Source of the DNA: Chlamydiales bacterium
GTDB taxonomy: Bacteria; Chlamydiota; Chlamydiia; Chlamydiales; JAJFMA01
NCBI GenBank assembly: GCA_030679955.1
Contig: JAUXSF010000039.1
Location: 1-64,000 of the forward strand
Length of the DNA stretch: 64,000 nucleotides
Direction of reading: 5' to 3'
Shown here: piece by piece, positions 60,431 through 64,000 of the stretch
Position numbering within the stretch: position 1 is the stretch's first letter
Layout of the letters: every line of letters starts with the position of its first letter
Translations under genes and position numbers: made by a program
The notes under the pieces: model-generated
Database searches by the model: none
Seen by the model: the letters and a program-made list of their open reading frames with translations, nothing else
What the model was told of the DNA's origin: nothing

Positions 60431-61450
60431 ATGAAGCAAGAACGATTCAACAAAGACCAAAAGCGCCTGATTAACTGCCATGAGGTGGATGTCAACCAAC
60501 TGATGCCTTTAAAGTACAAATGGGCCTGGGAACATTACATTAATGGATGTGCAAACCATTGGATGCCCTCCGAAGTGCCTATGCAAAAAGATATCGAGAC
60601 ATGGCGTTCATCCAAGCTAACTGACGCCGAAAGGCTCTTGATAAAGCGAAACCTCGGCTTTTTCGCCACTGCAGAGAGCTTGGTGGCCAATAATCTGGTT
60701 CTAGCGATCTTTAAGCACGTGACCAATGCTGAGTGTCGTCAGTACCTTCTGCGTCAAGCTTTTGAGGAAGCCATTCATACCCACACCTTCCTGCATATCG
60801 TAGAAAGCTTGGGGCTGGATGAAAGAGAGATCTTTAATATGTATCACGAGATCCCAGCGATTCAGGCTAAGGATGACTTCGAGATGAAGTTCACCGAGGC
60901 ATTGGTAAAGGGTAATGTGAACACTACAACGCTTCAAGGCAAGCAGGAGTTTCTGCGCAACTTGATTAGCTATTACATCGTTATGGAGGGAATCTTCTTC
61001 TATAGTGGCTTTGCTATGATTCTGTCTTTTCAGCGTCGTAACTTGATGCCTGGGATTGCTGAGCAGTTTCAGTACATTCTACGCGATGAGACCATCCACC
61101 TAAACTTTGGCATAGACCTGATAAATGGGCTCAAGTCGGAAAATCCCGAGGTATGGACAGAAGCTTTTCAGCAGAGTGTGATCGCTATGATTCGACAAGC
61201 CGTGAAGTTGGAAATTGCCTATGCGCATGACTGCTTGCCACAAGGGATAATTGGCTTAAATGCAGCTCTGTTCACCGATTACGTTCAGTATGTTGCAGAT
61301 AGGCGATTGGAACGAATCGGGTTACCTAAACAGTATGGGTCATCCAATCCGTTTGCGTGGATGAGTGAAACCATGGACTTACCTAAAGAGAAGAATTTCT
61401 TCGAAACACGCGTAACAGAGTATCAAAGCGCCTCAACATTGGTTTGGTAG
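60431..61450 (+). CDS. nrdB: Class Ic ribonucleotide reductase, small subunit (R2)
   Basis: This subunit supplies the radical for NrdA. All six metal ligands are present: E82 (TAES), E113, H116 (EEAIHTHTF), E186 (VMEGIFF), E220 and H223 (RDETIHLNF). Each lies 7 residues before its equivalent in Chlamydia trachomatis R2 (E89, E120, H123, E193, E227, H230). The position of the radical Tyr is F120 (equivalent to Phe127), the mark of class Ic, which stores its oxidising equivalent in a Mn/Fe centre. The first ligand is Glu, not Asp. The length of 339 residues is usual. It lies 10 nt after nrdA with no promoter between. The C-terminus [11 protein letters not shown] should bind R1. Confidence 0.97.
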   Translation: MKQERFNKDQKRLINCHEVDVNQLMPLKYKWAWEHYINGCANHWMPSEVPMQKDIETWRSSKLTDAERLLIKRNLGFFATAESLVANNLVLAIFKHVTNAECRQYLLRQAFEEAIHTHTFLHIVESLGLDEREIFNMYHEIPAIQAKDDFEMKFTEALVKGNVNTTTLQGKQEFLRNLISYYIVMEGIFFYSGFAMILSFQRRNLMPGIAEQFQYILRDETIHLNFGIDLINGLKSENPEVWTEAFQQSVIAMIRQAVKLEIAYAHDCLPQGIIGLNAALFTDYVQYVADRRLERIGLPKQYGSSNPFAWMSETMDLPKEKNFFETRVTEYQSASTLVW

Positions 61451-61497
61451 TAGCCCATCTTTTTCGTCACCTGCCTGGTGTTCTTTGCGGAGCAGCG

Positions 61498-61524
61498 TTC
61501 TAATGCTGCTTCGCAGCATTAGAA
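61498..61524. repeat. TTCTAATGCTGC-TTC-GCAGCATTAGAA hairpin
   Basis: A perfect 12-bp stem with a 3-nt loop lies 48 nt after the nrdB stop. It is the core of the GCTGCTTCGCAGC dispersed palindrome and could slow or end transcription; there is no T run. Confidence 0.75.
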
Positions 61525-61713
61525 CAATGGGCGCCTATTTCTCTGCGGGGCAGAAGTCCAATCATTAGAGCTCACAGGCTCTATCAGTCATGTTATTGAG
61601 TGTCAAAGATTTACGAATGCTTCAATATGTTAGGTTGACCCCTACCTACCCGTTTAGTACAATGACGAATGAGGCGAGGAAACTCGCAGTTTATAACGTC
61701 TAGAGGAGGTATT

Positions 61714-61941
61714 ATGTTACTTTTCAAACCTTTAGTCGCAGCTGCGTTAGTACTAGGTGTATTCTTGGCTCCAGTTGATGCTCAGGCCTTTGGTAACTGG
61801 GGCATGTTTGGAATGGGGGGAGGCGGCAACTACAATAATAGCGGATGTTACAGTAGTCGCTGTGATTGTTGTGATAGTGGATACGGCTACGGATCCGGAT
61901 ATGGCGGACGTTATCAAGGCCGATACTATAGTGGTCGTTAG
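61714..61941 (+). CDS. Small secreted Gly/Tyr-rich protein with Cys cluster
   Basis: GAGGAGG 5 nt upstream fixes the ATG at 61714, giving 75 residues. A signal peptide (LLFKPLVAAALVLGVFLAP, cleaved near AQA) is followed by a low-complexity mature part: FGNWGMFGMGGGGNYNNSG, then CYSSRCDCCDSG, then YGYGSGYGGRYQGRYYSGR. The four cysteines could form disulfides with other envelope proteins, as in chlamydial outer-membrane complexes. No family known to me. It is followed by a weak hairpin (GGAGTCC... / ...GGACTCC, 61955-61991). Confidence 0.72.
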   Translation: MLLFKPLVAAALVLGVFLAPVDAQAFGNWGMFGMGGGGNYNNSGCYSSRCDCCDSGYGYGSGYGGRYQGRYYSGR

Positions 61942-62006
61942 ACCACACCTTCCCGGAGTCCTTGTTGGAATGAAGTATCGGCAGGGACTCCTTACTTATC
62001 TTGATC

Positions 62007-62204
62007 TTACAGATCATCTTCTTCCCGATCTTCAACTTCTTCCGGGCTGATCGCCTCTTGCTCCTCGTAGTACTGGTCGTCTTGGTTGTCACCTCTAGCA
62101 TCGGCAGGGGTGATGAAAGGTTTTTTTAAATGATCGCTCGGGCCTTTTTTCTCATCCTCATCAAAGTCAAGAGGGGTAGGTTCATCCACATCTTTTCTGC
62201 TCAT
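62007..62204 (-). CDS. Small very acidic protein
   Basis: GGAGG lies 4 nt before the ATG, so translation is likely. The 65-residue protein has no hydrophobic segment and is highly acidic, with a tail AISPEEVEDREEDDL. It is probably disordered in solution. Its middle FITPADARGDNQDDQYYEE is not known to me. It is convergent with the Gly/Tyr-rich gene and lies just before the tetR gene on the same strand downstream of it, 43 nt from that stop. It may be a small cytosolic charge-rich accessory protein; function unknown. Confidence 0.6.
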   Translation of the reverse strand: MSRKDVDEPTPLDFDEDEKKGPSDHLKKPFITPADARGDNQDDQYYEEQEAISPEEVEDREEDDL

Positions 62205-62247
62205 AAAGCCTCCTGGTGTTCTAGCTTATTGCTAGCATATGGCTTTT

Positions 62248-62880
62248 TTATTGGCGAGGCTCGATCAGAGTATTAATCAAAAGCTCTGCCAGCCATTTTT
62301 CGTAAGTGGCAGGCGCCCAGGCTTTTTCGATAACAAACATACGATACATATCGCGACCGGTGAATGCCCAAAGAATATCTCGTGCCTTGGTTGGACTAAT
62401 ACCCTTAGCCAGAGACTTTTCTGCCACCATCATCCTAATTGTCTCTTCCTGGCGTTGATAACGTCGCTGCTCCCGCTCGTTCTCCAAATCTTTAAATTCG
62501 GGGGCCAATACATCGGCTCCTCGGAAGACATTCATTTGTGTCCTTTCCGCATCGTATATTTGTCGGGCGATCTTTGCGGCAATCTTTAGGCGGTTTTCAG
62601 GCGAATTATCAGGATTAACCTCTTTAACCAATGCTTCGCGTTGATCAGTGGGAAGCGCTTCATCCATCAACGTGTGCAAAACACCGCGCTTGGACTGAAA
62701 GAGCGAGTATATTGTAGCTGCCGAAACCTCAGCAACTTGAGCGATCTTCTCAACCGTCACCAGCTCAAAGCCTTCCTCTTGGAAGAGCTTTTTGGCCGCA
62801 GATAGAATGCGACCTTTAGTTAGAGAAGCCTGAGCGTTTCTAGTCTCAGAATTGTATGTGCGTTTTGGGGGCTTTTTCAA
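62248..62880 (-). CDS. TetR-family transcriptional regulator
   Basis: The 210-residue protein has an N-terminal TetR HTH (about 22-68: GRILSAAKKLFQEEGFELVT, VEKIAQVAEVSAATIYSLFQ, SKRGVLHTLM) with conserved Gly, Thr, Tyr and Lys. A divergent C-terminal ligand domain follows (MNVFRGADVLAPEFKDLENE). The start is TTG at 62880 with AAGG 9 nt upstream; no earlier ATG stays in frame. The gene product could control the small acidic protein gene on the same strand or the divergent SnoaL-like genes. The inducer is unknown. Confidence 0.92.
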   Translation of the reverse strand: MKKPPKRTYNSETRNAQASLTKGRILSAAKKLFQEEGFELVTVEKIAQVAEVSAATIYSLFQSKRGVLHTLMDEALPTDQREALVKEVNPDNSPENRLKIAAKIARQIYDAERTQMNVFRGADVLAPEFKDLENEREQRRYQRQEETIRMMVAEKSLAKGISPTKARDILWAFTGRDMYRMFVIEKAWAPATYEKWLAELLINTLIEPRQ

Positions 62881-62974
62881 ATAAAAAACCTTGGCATTAG
62901 CGATATTGCTTATAGAACACTATACCCAATTCGTTAGTAAAAAAGAACTTTTTACATTGTTAAGAAGTAGGCCA

Positions 62975-63112
62975 GGGAGGGAATTCAACGCAAAGGCGCA
63001 AAGGCGCAAAGGCGCAGAGGTGTCAAGAAGATTTCACATACATCTATCTAAAATTCAGGTATTTAAGTGTTTTTTCTTTGCTTCTTGGCGCCTCTGCGCC
63101 TTTACCGTATTG
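62975..63112. repeat. CGCAAAGGCGC-type inverted repeat with tandem units
   Basis: AACGCAAAGGCGCAAAGGCG, CAAAGGCGCAGAGGTG (62987-63022) contains three CAAAGGCG units in tandem. It pairs with GCTTCTTGGCGCCTCTGCGCCTTTACCG at 63080-63107, giving a hairpin with a loop of about 55 nt between the divergent tetR and SnoaL-like genes. Confidence 0.75.
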
Positions 63113-63186
63113 GCTACGGTTAAGATAAATCACCCTCTTCTTTTAGAATTCTCCTTTCATTAACCAACTAGTCAAGGAGAAGTAGA

Positions 63187-63702
63187 ATGAAAAAGACACT
63201 AAAATCAATGTTATTTAGTTCCATAATGGCATTAGGACAAGCTCAAGCTAGTATAGCTGGAACTTCTTTGGAGGCTACAGATCAAAATATCAAGCTTGTG
63301 CAGAGACTTTTAGCCTACGGAGATGAACAGGTTGTCGCTCACCACGAAGAGTTTTTTTGCGACAAAGTGATTATACACTGCAACAGAGCTCCACAGGGTG
63401 AGGAAATTGACGTGTCAGTCGTCAAAAAATATGATATGGATCGCGTAGCGGCTCTTTTAGCTCAGAATTATGAGATCTTGGATGCCTTCGCTTTTGAAGA
63501 TAAGATCGTTCTCTTTATGCGCGTTCATGCAACGCATGTTGGTGAATTTGAGGGAGTTGAGGCTACCAACAAGTATTGCAATGTCTCTATGTTGTTTATG
63601 TATCGTTTTCGCGACGGAAAAATCTGTGAAGTTTGGAGCAGTTGGGACAAACTAGAGATACTAAAGCAGCTGGGTGATGTTCATGTTACCCCCAAGTCAT
63701 AG
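63187..63702 (+). CDS. Secreted NTF2/SnoaL-like protein
   Basis: The 171-residue protein has a signal peptide (LKSMLFSSIMALGQAQASIA) and an NTF2-like domain: VQRLLAYGDEQVVAHHEEFF, DRVAALLAQNYEILDAFAF, KIVLFMRVHATHVGEF and MLFMYRFRDGKICEVWSSWD. The pattern KI.E.W...D is the usual end of SnoaL-like folds, where a small hydrophobic ligand is bound. AAGGAG lies 6 nt before the ATG. A second NTF2-like gene starts 11 nt after the stop, without a signal peptide. Enzyme or carrier function is not certain. Confidence 0.85.
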   Translation: MKKTLKSMLFSSIMALGQAQASIAGTSLEATDQNIKLVQRLLAYGDEQVVAHHEEFFCDKVIIHCNRAPQGEEIDVSVVKKYDMDRVAALLAQNYEILDAFAFEDKIVLFMRVHATHVGEFEGVEATNKYCNVSMLFMYRFRDGKICEVWSSWDKLEILKQLGDVHVTPKS

Positions 63703-63713
63703 GGACATAAACA

Positions 63714-64000
63714 ATGAGTAAAAAAGTTCAGGAAGCGAACATACGTCTAATACGCGATTTATTTGAAGGGATGCTTGATCCTGCAGAGATCAAGCGTTGG
63801 GATCGTTTCTATGAGCCGATGATTCGTCTTCATGGACCTGCAAGCGGGTCATGTCTTGAGCATGACCTCGCTTCTGCCAAAGAATTTAATTTGCGTCTAG
63901 CTGAGGTTTTTAGTAAAGGCAAGCTAGAGGTCCTGGAAATGTTTGCCAACGAAGACAAAGTAGTCATTTGTTGGAGGATGCATGCCATACAAAAGATTGG
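63714..64000 (+). CDS. NTF2/SnoaL-like protein, 3' end beyond window
   Basis: The frame opens at ATG 63714 with AGGGA upstream and runs past the window end, so 95 residues are seen. The start SKKVQEANIRLIRDLFEGML, then DPAEIKRWDRFYEPMIRLHG, and LEVLEMFANEDKVVICWRMH, fit an NTF2-like domain like that of the preceding gene, with which it shares little identity. There is no signal peptide. Together they are probably a co-transcribed pair. Partial by window cut, not by mutation. Confidence 0.8.
   Translation, partial: MSKKVQEANIRLIRDLFEGMLDPAEIKRWDRFYEPMIRLHGPASGSCLEHDLASAKEFNLRLAEVFSKGKLEVLEMFANEDKVVICWRMHAIQKI

Noticed and set aside
62987-63022. Tandem CAAAGGCG units as a CRISPR or VNTR
   Set aside because: There are only three units without spacers, and the block belongs to the dispersed inverted repeat; no cas genes are present.

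Overview
The window reads as chromosomal DNA of an environmental member of the Chlamydiota (Parachlamydia/Waddlia/Simkania type), a bacterium that lives inside amoebae or other eukaryotic cells. Four things point this way. The ribonucleotide reductase R2 subunit has the class Ic Phe-for-Tyr substitution known from Chlamydia. Several small cysteine-containing beta-barrel outer-membrane proteins are encoded. Proteins with eukaryote-facing domains are present: an OTU protease, a BTB-like protein, an LRR protein and a duplicated DUF2608 protein. Genes are mostly solitary or in short operons separated by dispersed palindromic repeats. The taxon is an inference; no rRNA or tRNA gene was seen.

Layout. 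1-16.6 kb holds an MsbA-like ABC exporter, an SDR oxidoreductase, two beta-barrel proteins, a secreted beta-propeller-like protein, and a block of likely host-interaction proteins: tandem DUF2608, a nucleotidyltransferase-fold protein, an LRR protein and a BTB-like protein. 17.4-24.1 kb is a complete six-gene Bat operon (moxR, DUF58, DUF4381, batA, batB/TPR, batD). 24.5-34.9 kb holds a porin-like protein, an SDR/AlkD pair, a Nudix hydrolase, a DUF4143 ATPase, a secreted OTU protease, a GH63-like glucosidase and a CPBP membrane protease. 37.8-44.9 kb has a P1B metal ATPase and two divergent small operons: mhqD/mhqO-like quinone detoxification genes, and an isochorismatase with a YtcJ-like amidohydrolase. 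47.2-52.4 kb has a SRPBCC-marR-EVE operon under a palindromic operator, a YheO-type regulator divergent from an aminotransferase, a His-rich micro-ORF and a sodium/solute symporter. 52.5-64 kb has YqeY, a deoxyribosyltransferase-like/Nudix pair, a PEP-CTERM surface protein, a large orphan protein, a cobalamin riboswitch upstream of nrdA-nrdB, small secreted and acidic proteins, a TetR regulator and two NTF2-like proteins.

The best candidate for an undescribed system is a dispersed family of five paralogous proteins (genes at 25.8, 35.2, 36.5, 40.1 and 45.0 kb). Each has an acidic, proline-rich, probably disordered N-terminal part followed by one to five copies of a module of about 60 residues. 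The module core reads as a helix-turn-helix: F-x3-M-x2-NP, then I-x3-L-x3-W, then (V/I)-R-x-(K/R)-(I/V)-x2-W, ending in a Tyr. I count 13 modules. At least two of the genes share an upstream element. I name no existing family for the module; a secreted or nucleoid DNA-binding role is inference only.

A second notable point is the cobalamin riboswitch before a class Ic, cofactor-B12-independent ribonucleotide reductase. It suggests that the cell senses B12, possibly scavenged from its host, and turns down nrdAB when a B12-dependent enzyme could substitute. Dispersed repeats of three types fill most longer intergenic gaps and often abut start or stop codons: GCTGCTTCGCAGC/CCCCTAGCC palindromes, CAGGATAGGCAGGAT, and CGCAAAGGCGCAGAGG inverted pairs.
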